64,000 nt of DNA, from positions 27,019,378 to 27,083,377 of the forward strand of contig NC_087071.1 in assembly GCF_963678635.1 (NCBI RefSeq), read 5' to 3'. The translations under genes were made by a program, and so were the position numbers. How positions within the stretch are numbered: position 1 is the first letter of the stretch; every line of letters begins with the position of its first letter. Under the pieces are notes generated by a model that had not been told where the DNA came from, made no database searches, and worked only from the letters and a program-made list of their open reading frames with translations. The DNA is from Symsagittifera roscoffensis (lineage: Eukaryota > Xenacoelomorpha > Acoela > Convolutidae). This document shows positions 51,041 through 61,512 of this stretch, piece by piece.

Positions 51041-51110
51041 CGAGTCAGTTACAGAGGACAGTGCCGATGATCAGCAGGTCACGAAGAAATTACCCGTCAG
51101 ACCAGCCAAA

Positions 51111-51590
51111 ATGGGACTGAAGCGGCTGAAAGGGAAGACAGGAAGTCGAGCCGTGAACCAGAGAGTGGTGAAGTCAAAAGCCAGCGCAGTAGTGGCCTCT
51201 TTGACGAGTGCAGGTCGTTCAGGCGAGAGCGGGCAAGGAGATGGTGCGACGCTGACCGGGGGAGAAAAAGAGAACCTGATACCCCCTATGCTCTTGGCAG
51301 GTCTGACCACGACAGCCACGAAATCAAAGAAGACTGCACGAACCCTAGAAGACACTAAGCTAGAGATGGAGATCATCAGTCAATGTGGATCTGGAGGACT
51401 TGAAGATTACAGGCCCTCGCGGACCAACATGACCAAGATGAAGCTGGAGGGACAACTCGATGTGGTCGAGTACAGTCGAGTCACTGTACCGGAATCGGTC
51501 CACAGGGGAGATCCAGCAGGGGGTTATGTGGAGATGTTGAAGGCGAGGAACTCCGCGAGAGGGCACCCGATGGCTTGGAGCGAGAAGTGA
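51111..51590 (+). CDS. Basic unrecognised ORF, 159 aa
   Basis: ATG at 51,111, but the same phase is open and acidic upstream to about 51,000. Lys/Arg-rich N-terminus (GLKRLKGKTGSRAVNQRVVK) suggests nucleic-acid binding or a nuclear signal. C-terminal half contains EDYRPSRTNMTKMKLEG. Function unknown. Confidence 0.45.
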   Translation: MGLKRLKGKTGSRAVNQRVVKSKASAVVASLTSAGRSGESGQGDGATLTGGEKENLIPPMLLAGLTTTATKSKKTARTLEDTKLEMEIISQCGSGGLEDYRPSRTNMTKMKLEGQLDVVEYSRVTVPESVHRGDPAGGYVEMLKARNSARGHPMAWSEK

Positions 51591-51659
51591 GCCATGCAGG
51601 AATATCTGAAAGGGCTTACGGAGAATTCTAACTTAAATCGGAAATAATACGGCACGGTA

Positions 51660-52589
51660 ATGTCCTCGGAAGCGAACGAAATCGGGCTGGAAAAGCTGCT
51701 GGAAATCTCTTGGAAGGCGGCCCTCCAAAGATACTTCGACAAGACGATGCATGCACCTGCGACGGTGGCAGCGTACCTGGCTCATCCGTGCACGAGAACT
51801 GACCTGCAAGTACGGTTGGCTTGGTGCTTGATGGGCATCAAGAAGGCGGAATATGAAGCCAGTAATGATTTGAAATCAAAGGAACAGGAGCTGGAGTTGA
51901 TGGAAGCCCTGCGAGCGTTGATTTCAAAAGATGATTCTGCGAAAGCCTGGGCTGAGCATAAGGATGCCCTTTGCTTTGTCAGGTTCGTGGTGGATCGTAT
52001 CCCAACTCCTGTTTTGGGAGAATGCATAAAGATCATTCGGCAAAAGGGAGTTGATTGCGAAAGAAACTTCCTTAGGGCACTCCTGGAATTATATCAGGAT
52101 ATGCCGTTGATTGTACCAAATAGGGAGTCGAATGACATGGAAAGCTATCGCAAGTTGGAAGAAGTGAGAAGATATTCCAACAAAGAATTGAAAGTGAGCC
52201 GGGAGTTAAGTGAAGCAGTCAGGGGACAAAAAGACTTTGCAACACTAGGGAAACTGAAGTCGTTCCAATATGTGTCTGGCATACCGGGGATGGCGTATAA
52301 TCCCTTCGTGAATGAAGAAGCCAGGGAGGCGTACTTCGACCATGAGCAAGTCATAGTGCTCTATTTCTGGGTCGAACGGATTAAGGAAACTGGAATATTG
52401 ATGGTGGAACAACCCAAGCTGGGATTTATTTTAGAAGAACGAGTGGTCGAACCCTCGGTTCCCGAGCTGAAGGGGCAAGTGAGTTTTGATTGTGGTTCTT
52501 GGGACGGTCCCTTGAAAACCAGTCTAGTAACCATGTGGGAACTCATGAAGCCTTCTTGGTGTCCCCATCCTAACGCCGGTTTAATCTAG
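51660..52589 (+). CDS. Unrecognised ORF, 309 aa
   Basis: Clean frame from ATG 51,660. Helix-rich, no signal peptide or membrane segment; sample segments LEKLLEISWKAALQRYFDKT, AWCLMGIKKAEYEASND and QVIVLYFWVERIKETGILMV. It is the least damaged frame of the run, and the next ATG follows only 3 bp after its TAG, so the two are probably co-expressed. No homology recognised. Confidence 0.5.
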   Translation: MSSEANEIGLEKLLEISWKAALQRYFDKTMHAPATVAAYLAHPCTRTDLQVRLAWCLMGIKKAEYEASNDLKSKEQELELMEALRALISKDDSAKAWAEHKDALCFVRFVVDRIPTPVLGECIKIIRQKGVDCERNFLRALLELYQDMPLIVPNRESNDMESYRKLEEVRRYSNKELKVSRELSEAVRGQKDFATLGKLKSFQYVSGIPGMAYNPFVNEEAREAYFDHEQVIVLYFWVERIKETGILMVEQPKLGFILEERVVEPSVPELKGQVSFDCGSWDGPLKTSLVTMWELMKPSWCPHPNAGLI

Positions 52590-52592
52590 GAC

Positions 52593-53486
52593 ATGACGGC
52601 AGATATCACGTTAGACCTGGATGACGACGCGAGTCTACATGATCTGGCCATAATACACCATCTGCTGGCCATGAGGGTGACGAAGCGGAAGAGCAACCCA
52701 TCCACGGAGCTATCCGAGGAAAGTCCTTCGAGCAATTGGTTGAAGCAAGGCACCTGTTTGGCTCAGCATAGTGGGATGGAAGGACATGTTTGCAACTTGG
52801 GACACTGCCTGATTACGCTGAGCGAGCAGCATCGACAACTGGCACGATTGTACGGAAGATTGAGCATGTCGGATAAGAGTGGCATGGAGTTGGTCGCGGA
52901 CTGTCATGGGGTGACGGAGGTAAACTTGACCACAGCCTTGGGATTTTGTAGCATGATGAGTTCGATAGAATCGCTTGAGCGCCTGGAGCGTGCCCATGAG
53001 CTAGTGACGTCCCTCAGCGTGGAAGTATTCCCTGGAGCATTGCAGACAGAGCAGAAGATTGGAGGCTGGCGAGAAGCTCTGGAAAATGAAATGAATCTGA
53101 AGGATAGTGAAGCCTATCATAAACCTACTGGTTCAAAATATCTGGTGGGTTCAAGCTCCGCACCATATTGCAATAGTAGGTATTCTACGCACATGGTGGT
53201 GATGGATGCGAGGACGCAGCAGGTGTTGATTGACCAACTTTTCTCTGTGCCAAAGTGCGTGAGGTTGGCCAGAATGTCGGAGAGGTCATATGATTTGTTG
53301 GCAAAGATCTTTCGGGCAGTCCCGAAGAGATCTGAAGGCGAGTTGCAAGACGTAGTGGGTGAAGAGTTCCTGAGATTGAACGAAGGTAATATGAGCGAGT
53401 TTCAAAAGCAGAAAGCGAGTGGAGCGTTACCCACAGAATTCCCCACCATAGAAGAGAAAGACGATTTGCACAGAGTTATGATGTAG
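52593..53486 (+). pseudogene. Unrecognised ORF, first part, 297 aa
   Basis: ATG at 52,593. Contains scattered Cys/His (GTCLAQHSGMEGHVCNLGHC) that could bind zinc, then VADCHGVTEVNLTTALGFCS. It ends in a TAG (53,484-53,486), but the same phase runs on to 54,293 for a total of about 566 codons. Function unknown. Confidence 0.45.
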
Positions 53487-54293
53487 GTAGAACCGTTCCT
53501 GGGAGTCTCAGGGTATCGGACCCGAAAGAACATAGTGAGAACCCATGGGGAGTATCCTTGCCACTGCTTGGCGCAGACGTTATGGTACCCCAAACGCGGG
53601 AATCTGATGCTAGTATGGGACGTGGACGAGTTGTACTCTATGGGGTTGCCCCATCAGAATCAACAGGTGTCAATCGTGGTGGCTAGTGCCATGCTGGCAG
53701 TGAGATGGTTGGAGGCTAACGCGGACACAAGTGAACAAGAGACGGCCGTGCCGACTCCTGAGCAGCTGAGCAACGTGAAGATGAGCCGTGAATTGGATCT
53801 TTTCAGAACCACCTGCAATGTTCTGAGAATATCAAAAACCATTGAAAGAATATGGTCAAGGCAAAGGTTGATGCCTTGGTTCCGTGCAGTGATGACGTCA
53901 TGGATGTATGAACGCTCGAAGCGTCACATATCGAGGAACACGGAAGCCTATCAATCTTTCCAGCTAGATATAGGACCGGGAGCCTATAAGAGAGCATTCC
54001 TGACGCACAGAAACGCAGTCACCACGGCGGTGAAGCGAGTAGCTGGAGCGCCTTGTGTAACTGAAGATGAGAAGAAAGAGGTCTTAAGAGCTGACCTAGA
54101 ACGAAATGTGAGCCTGTGTCTTCACAACAGCTTTTGCAGGAACCGGGAGCAAAAGGTGAATATGGACCTGCTACCTTGTTGCAAACCGAGGCTGTTGGAA
54201 CAGGAGAGTTGGGGCACGGCCCGCAACTCCATGGGCCTGCTGGAGAAAGAAGACAGCGAAGCTGAAGATCAGGATGGAGAAGCAATGGAATGA
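53487..54293 (+). pseudogene. Unrecognised ORF, second part after in-frame TAG
   Basis: Same phase as 52,593-53,486; the GTG at 53,535 is not a likely initiator. Reads VEPFLGVSGYRTRKNIVRTH then LMLVWDVDELYSMGLPHQNQ and ends with an acidic tail (EKEDSEAEDQDGEAME). Last ORF before the LTR-like repeat. Function unknown. Confidence 0.45.
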
Positions 54294-54598
54294 AGATGAT
54301 GGAACGAAGAGGACAAGTGAAGACGTGAGCAAGAAAAGAAGAGAAGGAGAAAAAACTTGATTGTCTTTGTGTGTTACAACTTGAACCAATCAACCAAGTT
54401 TGATTATTGAACTTGTTAAACTTTTTGTTTTGATCTAGTTTGGTCAAACCAGACTTTGAAAATTGTTGCAATTGTTAAAATTGTTGAAAGAAAATTTTAG
54501 TTATGCTACTTATGTATATATATAGAACATAGGTGAGTATATTTACCTATTTAATCACGACTGATGTTTTTAACCTGTCTAAGACTTGTGTTCACTGT
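54294..54598 (+). other. 3' non-coding stretch of the ORF run
   Basis: AT-rich sequence with a run of TTGTT/AACTTG-like words. No polypurine tract is obvious at the boundary with the repeat, which weakens the reading of that repeat as the 3' LTR. Confidence 0.35.
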
Positions 54599-56237
54599 GT
54601 GGCGACATGGTAAGTTTGGGTAAGCTCGCTCGGAAAGGGTGAGTAACTCAATAACTTTCCTAGCCACAGAGTTTCTTAGTTTTAATATCAAACAGGACCG
54701 CATAAATAACTGATTATACTTGGTGAGTGAAGTTAAGTTAATTTTAACGGGTGCGTGGCCGTGCCACGTCCCCACTTTTTAATCACAAAGAGCGAAAAGA
54801 AGTTTTATGGCAAGATGACGTAAGTAGTCAGAAAAGAAGTTTTATCTAGGACACTCCTCATGGTGCATTTTTGTGAAAATGTTGGAAGGCAGTAAGATGT
54901 AGTACAATGCCATTTGTGACACGTAGTGAGTTGAGATGGATTAGATAAATTTCATTTTCTTATGCGATTTGTAAGATTGATTATAGAGAACTGGAACACT
55001 ACTTGACGATAACCCGGTGTTATGCGATCAATAGGGACATTGATGGGGACTTGTCCGGGGAGTATGCGCCATTCTGCCAGATTGGCACAGCGCAACCTTC
55101 CGGCGACACGAAAAAAAAAACGAATAAAGGTCTTAGTAACGAAAAATTACTGCGAAGGAGGGTCTAGATATTCCGAAAATTCGAATTTTCAAAATTTTGA
55201 TTGACGGGCCAGTATTTCTGAGAAATACAAAAAGACGGCCATTTTGACTGAAAAGGACGAAAAAACACAACAACGACGGAGATAGCAGAAAACAGTCGCA
55301 CGAAAGAACGAGAGAAACGAAGCCTCTTATCGTGACAATAACACGCGATAAGAACTTTAGCAGTGGAAATTAGTGGAAAAGGAAGCTTCAGTGGGGAAGG
55401 AATATTCCACGGAACCCTCCCGTGCCACAAATTGGGAGAGATAAGAACGTTATCTCGGGAAGATTACGGGAGCAGAGGCTTGGTCCCCCAGAGACTGTTG
55501 TATGTGAAGGGACTATATAAAACTGACTTTGTAGCTACTTGGATGTCGTAGAACTCTGAATTAACACCGGTGTTATTTGATACTTTAGAATATGAGTAGC
55601 TAGAAAGAGGAAAGGGTCAATCCATCTCCAATGGATTTAATATAGAACTGTCACACAAAAACATATTAAAATAGGGTATTCGAGCCGTGTTTTTAATAGC
55701 AACCACGTAGTCTGAGGATCCGAGACTCAGCTATGTGGCTGTGTTCGCATGTAAACGAAAGCTGATCAAAAGTCGTTTGACTGATGGCCTAAAAATAGTA
55801 ACTTTTTACTTAGCCCTAAACAGACCAGAAAATCAACTGGCAAGGTCGAGACGGTGAAAAACGAGCAGGATTAAGGTAACTGACGCCTGCCAGTCGTTAA
55901 TAGGTACTTTTTCTACGCTCCGTCGCTGTGTAGTATTTGAGCGAATGTTAAATTGAATTCGCCTTTGCTTTCAGAAATACCGTCAATTTTTAACTCACGA
56001 GTTTAATGATTTTCAACTTGAGGAGATACAGTAAAAAAGTTACAACAGGCGTCGGAGTAACAGCTGCATAGTTCGGATCAGAAACAGGTACAGAATCGGC
56101 AATTCTTTCTTGGACAACTCTATCAATTGTGGCAGGAAGCTCAGAGAGAGCATCTTTTATGATTTCTTGAATAGTAGAAGATGAAAGAACAATAGACTTC
56201 TTTTTAACAAATATTGCGCTTGAACAGTGGCAAAATA
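54599..56237. repeat. 1.64-kb composite repeat, copy A (LTR-like part plus LINE fragment)
   Basis: Direct repeat of 62,362-64,000 with about seven differences (~0.4%) at an offset of 7,763 bp. It begins GTGGCGACATGG, contains a TATA box (TATATAA, 55,514-55,520) followed by about 450 bp of promoter-proximal sequence, and its right part is a minus-strand LINE ORF1 fragment. The first ~1.25 kb may be the LTR of the element whose ORFs end at 54,293: the position is right and the start is TGTGGCG, but copy B starts AGTGGCG. The copies stay matched to the window end, so the repeat may be longer. Confidence 0.75.
55514..55520 (+). promoter_or_regulatory. TATA box in repeat copy A
   Basis: TATATAA within GGGACTATATAAAACTGAC, the best core-promoter match in the repeat. 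Same in copy B at 63,277-63,283. Confidence 0.45.
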
Positions 56238-56428
56238 ACTTTTACTATTTGTGGTAGAAGATCGATTGGGATTTCCGAGCAGTTATAGTGATACCAGTGG
56301 TTGCATAGGTCACAATGAATCCATTGACTACCGCCACTCTTGTTGCACTTGCCGCACAAGTCACCAGGAACATCGGAGACAGAATGAGCATCTCGATTTT
56401 GTCTTGAAATTGCGAGATATGAAACCAT
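55995..56428 (-). pseudogene. LINE ORF1 fragment with PHD finger
   Basis: ATG at 56,426-56,428 starts a frame with a PHD-type zinc finger: CGKC...WIHCDLCNHWYHYNC. A frameshift near 56,235 leads to a polar segment (SSSTIQEIIKDALSELPATI, then VVQERIADSVPVSDPNYAAV) ending near 55,995, with ELKIDGISESKGEFN-like sequence just beyond. PHD plus this spacer is typical of ORF1 in several metazoan non-LTR retroelements. Truncated and antisense to the nearby LINE. Confidence 0.6.
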
Positions 56429-56449
56429 TCAATAAGTGTATCAAAACAA

Positions 56450-56768
56450 TTAGGCTAACGATCTCATAAATTTGATCTCACCAAGGGTCTCCCAAGGGAC
56501 TTTACGATTTTTGAGATCCGAAAGAAAGATGTCAATATCGGCGAGAAAGTGTGTCTCATTAAATATATCCCTGACAGGATGTTTCGGACCTAAAGCCAAC
56601 ACATGTTGTACCCAATCTGGTAATTCAGCATCATCGAGAGCTTTTACCGAACCCGCACCTTGCTTCCCTAGAGGTCGATTTTCCGGAACCTCGAAAAAGT
56701 CAAGTATAATGTCGTTTTCTATACGAACTCTCAGAAATTTAACACGTTGGTGCAGTAGATAAATTTAA
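56450..56768 (-). pseudogene. Retroelement fragment, possibly Penelope-like
   Basis: About 105 codons: QRVKFLRVRIENDIILDFFE, then DWVQHVLALGPKHPVRDIFN and LADIDIFLSDLKNRK. The LxLGPKHPV...FN...LADID pattern resembles the region before the RT core in Penelope-like elements. Assigned from memory of the family and too short to be sure. Ends at a TAA (56,450-56,452). Confidence 0.4.
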
Positions 56769-56797
56769 CATAAACTTAGACCTAATCATCTTCACTG

Positions 56798-57100
56798 ATG
56801 AAAAGCCTACCGATCTCTGGATGTCATAGAAGTCTTACAAAGTTATGTATTAAAGCACGTTATCAGCGTCGAATGGTACTGCTATCGGCGAGAAAGCTGA
56901 AAACTTTCAGTCAACCAATCTTTCTCAGCAAACAACTGACAAAAGAAGAAGCTGACCTAGAAAACTTAGCTCTTGTGAGACGACGAGAACTGATAAATAA
57001 AGGCACCGATCCGAAAAATCTGCGTGTTCGTGACGCAACCCTGTTTATTCGACAGGGCGCAAAGTGGACAAAAGAGAAGCTTCCCGTGGCGGACGAATGA
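56798..57100 (+). pseudogene. LINE ORF1 C-terminus
   Basis: About 100 codons; protein-like from VLLSARKLKTFSQPIFLSKQ and KEEADLENLALVRRRELINK. This matches the usual RRM tail of LINE ORF1 (short hydrophobic strand, then LTxEExxxxxLxxRRRxLN). It ends 21 bp before the ORF2 frame opens. Confidence 0.55.
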
Positions 57101-57121
57101 CTAGCAGCTTTCATAAATATA

Positions 57122-57838
57122 CTAATTTACAATGTGAGAAGTATACTTGAATACCAACGCCGAACAAATTTCTCCAATGCCGTTCAAATGAAAAATATTT
57201 ATCAAATTATCTGCCTAACAGAAACGTGGCTCACAGGAAGCATTAGCGATATAGGTCTGTTTCTAACCAACTATTCGATACATCGAAAAGACAGACTATC
57301 TGATAAAGGGTTGACAAAGCATGGCGGTGTACTGATAGCAGTAAGCAAAAATATTCCAAGCTCTCAAATTGACTCAATTTTTCAAGACTGTGTGATAATT
57401 CGTATAAGCTTAAATAAAACATTCCTAATATGTTGTCTTTACAGCGCCCCGTCAAACAGTGCGTACACATGGACTCTTCCGGACATCGTTGAGCTTCTAA
57501 AGTTCATTAGGCGAAAACAGTTCGAATACAGTGCTGTTTGCTCATATATAGCTGGAGACATCAATCTTTCATCTACACACTGGCCCTCAATGACGTCAAC
57601 ATCTCTCTTCGAGCAAACAATCCTCAATGAACTATGTGAATCAAATTTTCAGCAGCTCATAAAAACCCAGGAAGGAAGGTCACTGGATGTTCTCTTATGC
57701 AATAAACCCCAGTATGTGACAAGCATAGTCATTGATAACCATCTGAGAAGTCTCTTCAATTCTGATCACAAACTTTATCAACTTCGTTTGACATCCGACC
57801 TGTACATATCTCTTCACCGTCTCCCAAACAAAAGCTAG
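57122..57838 (+). pseudogene. LINE ORF2: AP-like endonuclease domain
   Basis: Frame open from about 57,122. Shows IICLTETWLTGSISDIGLF, the GGVLIAVSK strand, IAGDINLSSTHW (the GDFN motif with Ile for Phe) and a final SDHKLYQLRL (SDH). These are the metal and catalytic motifs of APE-type LINE endonucleases. The frame ends at TAG 57,836-57,838 but the next phase takes over about 20 bp earlier, so the stop follows a frameshift. Confidence 0.75.
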
Positions 57839-58926
57839 ACTTCGGTATATTTGCATACAAGAAAGCTAACTGGAAAAAAATTAATGAGTTCATTCTCCAA
57901 CATCCCTTCCGACCATACTGCATGAGCAACGTGGACTTGATGGTTGAACTTTGGTATAAGTGGCTACATGAAATATTAAAGGATCTTCTTTCAATAACTA
58001 CGAAAAATAGGTCAAAACTGGCTCCATGGGTAAGTGGCAACTCTTCAAAGCTCATCAAGAAGTTAAAAACACTTCAATTAAAACAACAACGGCAGCCCAC
58101 GCCGTCAAACAAAATCAAAATCGAATGTCTACAAACTGAGCTCACACTGTCGCTTCAAAATGACCAGCATCTACATGAGAAGACGCTCTTCAAGGAAGGC
58201 AAATTCAGCGACATACAGAGATGCTTGAAGTCGATAACCAAGTCGAACACTATCCCTACCGATCACCAAGTCGAACACTATGCCAATACAGATATTGAAA
58301 AAGTAATATTATTCAACGAATACTTTCAATCAGTGTTCACTCAAAACACCTACTATACGAAAATAGGCGAACAAAATAGCACCCAACTAAATCAGATTCA
58401 CTTTACGACCGATGAAATAGAAAACGCTCTGCAACTACTGGACGTAAATAAAGCCAAAGGACCGGATAAGATCGGGAACTTACTTCTGAAGAGTCTCTCT
58501 AAGTCACTGCCGAAATCACTGCACTTACTGTTTACCCTCATCTCAAATAAAGCCCGATTTCCGGAAAAATGGAAAGTCAGTGAAAATGCACCAATACTCA
58601 AAGACGGAGATAAAGAAGATTTTAGTAATTACAGGCCTATCAGCCTGCTTTCAACAGTTTCAAAACTGCTAGAGAAACTGATTTTCGAGAAGCTGATTCC
58701 AATTGTTTACCCAACTCTGGCATCAGCCCAACATGGTTTCAGACCCAAACGGTCAACTATAACGAACCTTATAGAATATCTGCATGAAATCTATAGCTGC
58801 TTAGAGTCTGAAAACTGCTCCTATCTGAATATCTTCTATAAAGACTTCGAGAAAGCGTTTGACAAAGTCACGCATGAGCTTCTCATACAAAAGTTGGCTG
58901 CTCTGGGGATGGTGGAAACTGTTTGA
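57820..58926 (+). pseudogene. LINE ORF2: reverse transcriptase, N-terminal half
   Basis: From KQKLDFGIFAYKKANWKKIN on. RT blocks: NKAKGPDKIGN, FSNYRPISLLSTVSKLLEK, AQHGFRPKRSTITN and catalytic block A IFYKDFEKAFDKV, with the first Asp present. The frame breaks at 58,926. The ATG at 57,922 is internal. Confidence 0.8.
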
Positions 58927-59285
58927 ATCTGTTAAGAAGCTACCTCTACAAACGGAAGCAAACTGTGAGACTAAATGACACTGTTTCAGATGAATTAGAA
59001 GTATTCAGTGGCGTACCACAAGGCTCCATCCTCGGACCGCTCTTCTTCTTGGATTTCATAAACGAACGATCTTCCATCATGTGTCATTTCCAAATCGTTC
59101 AGTTATGCTGAGGACTACAAAATTGTAGGCGACAACCCTTTAACACTAAATATAGACGTTAGAAAACTGTGGCGGTGGTGTGACGAAAATTTCATGTCAA
59201 TGAACTTAGTAAAAAGTAAAGTGCTCTGCATTAAAGGTACAGCTCCTATTGCACTGCCAAACCATGAATTGAAACAACTGAATGT
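58923..59285 (+). pseudogene. LINE ORF2: RT palm with altered active site
   Basis: Contains block B SGVPQGSILGPLFF, then a frameshift near 59,090 into a phase with SYAEDYKIVGD (59,101-59,133). The catalytic YADD is YAED here, so one catalytic Asp is replaced by Glu. The following thumb-like segment (LWRWCDENFMSMNLVKSKVL) is recognisable. Confidence 0.7.
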
Positions 59286-59978
59286 ATGAAAGATCTGGGA
59301 ATTCTCGTAAATGACACACTCTCGTGGACTCTGCGTGCAAAGAAAAGGACCGAAAAAGCCTTGAACGCTCTCTTCATCCTAAAACGGAATCTTTCAAAAG
59401 CGACGTTTTGGACCAGAAAGAACGCATATATCTGTTATGTTGTGCCAATTTTAAACTACGGATCAGCCCTTTGGAAACCATAAAAAAGCGACTTAGGTAC
59501 TCTTGAAAGTATCCAGCGAAAAGCAGTATCATGGATCTTCATCACAAACAACATATCCTATAAGGATAAGCTCGTGAAACTCGATATCCTTCCAATCTCC
59601 TTATATCAAGAACTTCATGTTATTCTCTTGTTTGCCAAAATACTAACCGGAAAAGTTGACATAGACTGGCGTAGTCAAGTAACCATCACAGACATCGGTA
59701 CTCGAAGAACACAAGCAACACGAAATTTTGCCTGCCAACAAATACGTCTGAAGAAGTGTGAATCAGATTTCTGGGTTCGAGCTTGCAGTCTGGCCAACCT
59801 TTTTAACGATTACTTCAAATTTGACATAATCTTTGATCCAGGATGCAAAATTAAACTACTGGAAGTTTATACGAAGTTCTTCAAAACCCGCTACAACGAA
59901 TCAGATTCATGCACTTGGCGGATTTTATGTGGCTGCAACAACTGTAGAGATTTGAAGAAACTTAACTTTAACAACTGA
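59286..59978 (+). pseudogene. LINE ORF2 C-terminal region
   Basis: Two frames (59,286-59,483 and 59,574-59,978) carrying MKDLGILVNDTLSW, RNLSKATFWTRKNAYICYVV and a Cys-rich end (CTWRILCGCNNC), the usual conserved tail after the RT of jockey/CR1-like elements. One phase change lies between them. Confidence 0.65.
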
Positions 59979-60045
59979 AACACGAACGTTAAACCTCTCA
60001 ATCACTGGGTTTTATGCGAACCCTTGGATTAGTCCTAAATCCTTT

Positions 60046-60071
60046 GTTATTATTATTATTAATATTATTAA
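60046..60071 (+). repeat. LINE 3' tail, (TTA)n
   Basis: TTATTATTATTATTAATATTATTA simple repeat, marking the 3' end of the LINE insertion about 40 bp upstream of a coding exon. Confidence 0.6.
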
Positions 60072-60113
60072 CTGAATCTTTTTAGAAGGTAAATATAGAA
60101 TCCTGTTTTAGAT

Positions 60114-60636
60114 ATGGACAATGGTGAAAATGTTTCTAATATAGAGCTCCCAGCAGTTAATATCAGTTTTATAGGAAGTGATCCTATAAAAATTGAACTC
60201 TTAGAAGCTAGGATGCAGGGTCATCCTCTTCCTGGAATGGAATCATCCATTAACATTCATTTTTCGAGTAACTCTCAACATTCTCCTAATCAGGGAACTA
60301 CAACACTCACGCCCTCTGAGGAACCTATGAGCGACGAAGTCAGCACAGGAGGCGGAGTTTCAATTGACCAGACAGATCAAGAAGTTGTTGTAGTAAAAGA
60401 AGCCAAAGAAAAGACAAAAACTCCGAAGCACAAAGCTCGGAAACGAAAAATTGCAGATGAATCTTTTTCGGCGTCTAAAAAGGACAAAGATAAAGACAAA
60501 GATGGTAAAAAGATCGACGATTATTTCAGTCGCAATCAACCAAAAACCGACCAAAATACGCGGGTTGCTTTGTTCCACAATCCTAATTCCCCTGAAGCAT
60601 TTACACGTTGTCAGCCAGTACAAACGGATTTAACAG
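60114..60636 (+). CDS. Candidate 5' coding exon of a nuclear host protein
   Basis: ATG at 60,114 with an acceptor-like TCCTGTTTTAG just before it, and 174 codons open to a consensus donor ACAG/GTATGC at 60,636/60,637. The frame beyond is probably intron. The protein has an acidic/Ser-rich N-half, a basic nuclear-signal-like stretch (KHKARKRKIADESFSASKKD) and KKIDDYFSRNQPKT, which resembles the K-I-S-D-Y-F motif near the N-terminus of Tousled-like kinases; CQPVQTDLT close by fits the same idea. Identification is tentative because no kinase domain is in the window. Confidence 0.45.
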
Positions 60637-61103
60637 GTATGCATGTGATGATTTTTTTTCATGAAAGAAAGTTGCCTCTTGCAAGTCTAGGGATGTACTC
60701 ACGGAAATTGAAATTAAATTCCAGCTAAATGGAAGCTTCTACTAATTGAATAGAATTCTTGAATTAAGAGTTAAAATGCAGTATCGATGTTTCCGGCATC
60801 GCCACTCCAGATGACGTTATAGATAGCAGATTTTAGCCATTTGCTGTTTTAGGGAAACGAGTTCTTTCCGACACACAAAAATTGAAAGGGTCAAATACTT
60901 GAAGCAAACGTTCCAGTTTCAAAAAAATGCTGCACTCGAATTAATTAAAAATAATAATACAAGATAGCTAGCGAGTTTAGTGCTTTATTTCGAATCCATT
61001 GTTTCTAACCCAACTCGCAACTAAAAATACACGCCGTAGTTGCCAGTTTAAATCTTTTGGTTAAATTTCAAATCCTAACATGAGATTTTTCCATAAGATG
61101 TCA
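60637..61103. other. Probable intron or intergenic DNA
   Basis: AT-rich, no open frame of interest. Starts at the donor of the preceding candidate exon. Confidence 0.35.
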
Positions 61104-61114
61104 CCGTTTGGCTC
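61104..61114. repeat. Left target-site duplication of the MITE
   Basis: CCGTTTGGCTC, repeated exactly at 61,513-61,523 on the other side of the element. Confidence 0.7.
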
Positions 61115-61512
61115 GGTGGCCAGTCAATAAGCAGAATGGTCTAAGAATAGAATGGGTCCAAGAGTGGCCAGTCAATAAGCAGAATGGTCTAAGAATAGAA
61201 TGGGTCCAAGAGCAGAAAATTTTTAGTTTTTATAATCTATTCGGTAAGTTCAGAATAGACATTATTACCAAAGAAACTAATATTTTATGCATAATTTGAA
61301 GAATTTAATCGAGAATTTTTTCAAAAAATCATTTAAAAAATTGGTGGAATTATTCAATTCACGCATAATTTTTCCATTTTCTTGGTTTTATTGACGATTA
61401 AGATAATTGTTTTATCAATTAGACCGTATAAATTAATAAAAGGAAAAAATTGTCTGTTTTTCTGCTCTTGGACCCATTTTGCTCTTAGACCACTCTGCTT
61501 ATTGCTCCGCCT
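61115..61512. mobile_element. MITE, 398 bp, with terminal inverted repeats
   Basis: Terminal inverted repeats of about 50 bp (left GGTGGCCAGTCAATAAGCAG..., right end its imperfect complement: GCAATAAGCAGAGTGGTC... on the minus strand), flanked by an exact 11-bp target-site duplication. The left repeat is doubled: a 48-bp unit starts at 61,116 and again at 61,164. The interior is AT-rich and non-coding. A 9-11-bp duplication would suit a Mutator-like group; this is an inference. Confidence 0.7.
61116..61211 (+). repeat. 48-bp tandem duplication inside the MITE
   Basis: Two exact copies of GTGGCCAGTCAATAAGCAGA and the following 28 bases. The 63-codon frame over this repeat is a by-product. Confidence 0.8.

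Larger units (their letters stand above)
56798..60071 (+). mobile_element. Decayed non-LTR retrotransposon (LINE), jockey/CR1-like
   Basis: ORF1 tail, AP-endonuclease, RT and C-terminal region in the usual order on the plus strand, with at least four frameshifts or stops, ending in a TTATTATTATT simple tail (about 60,046-60,071). The 5' end of ORF1 is missing or unrecognisable. APE endonuclease plus a simple-repeat tail fits the jockey/CR1 group; the clade is not resolved. Confidence 0.8.
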
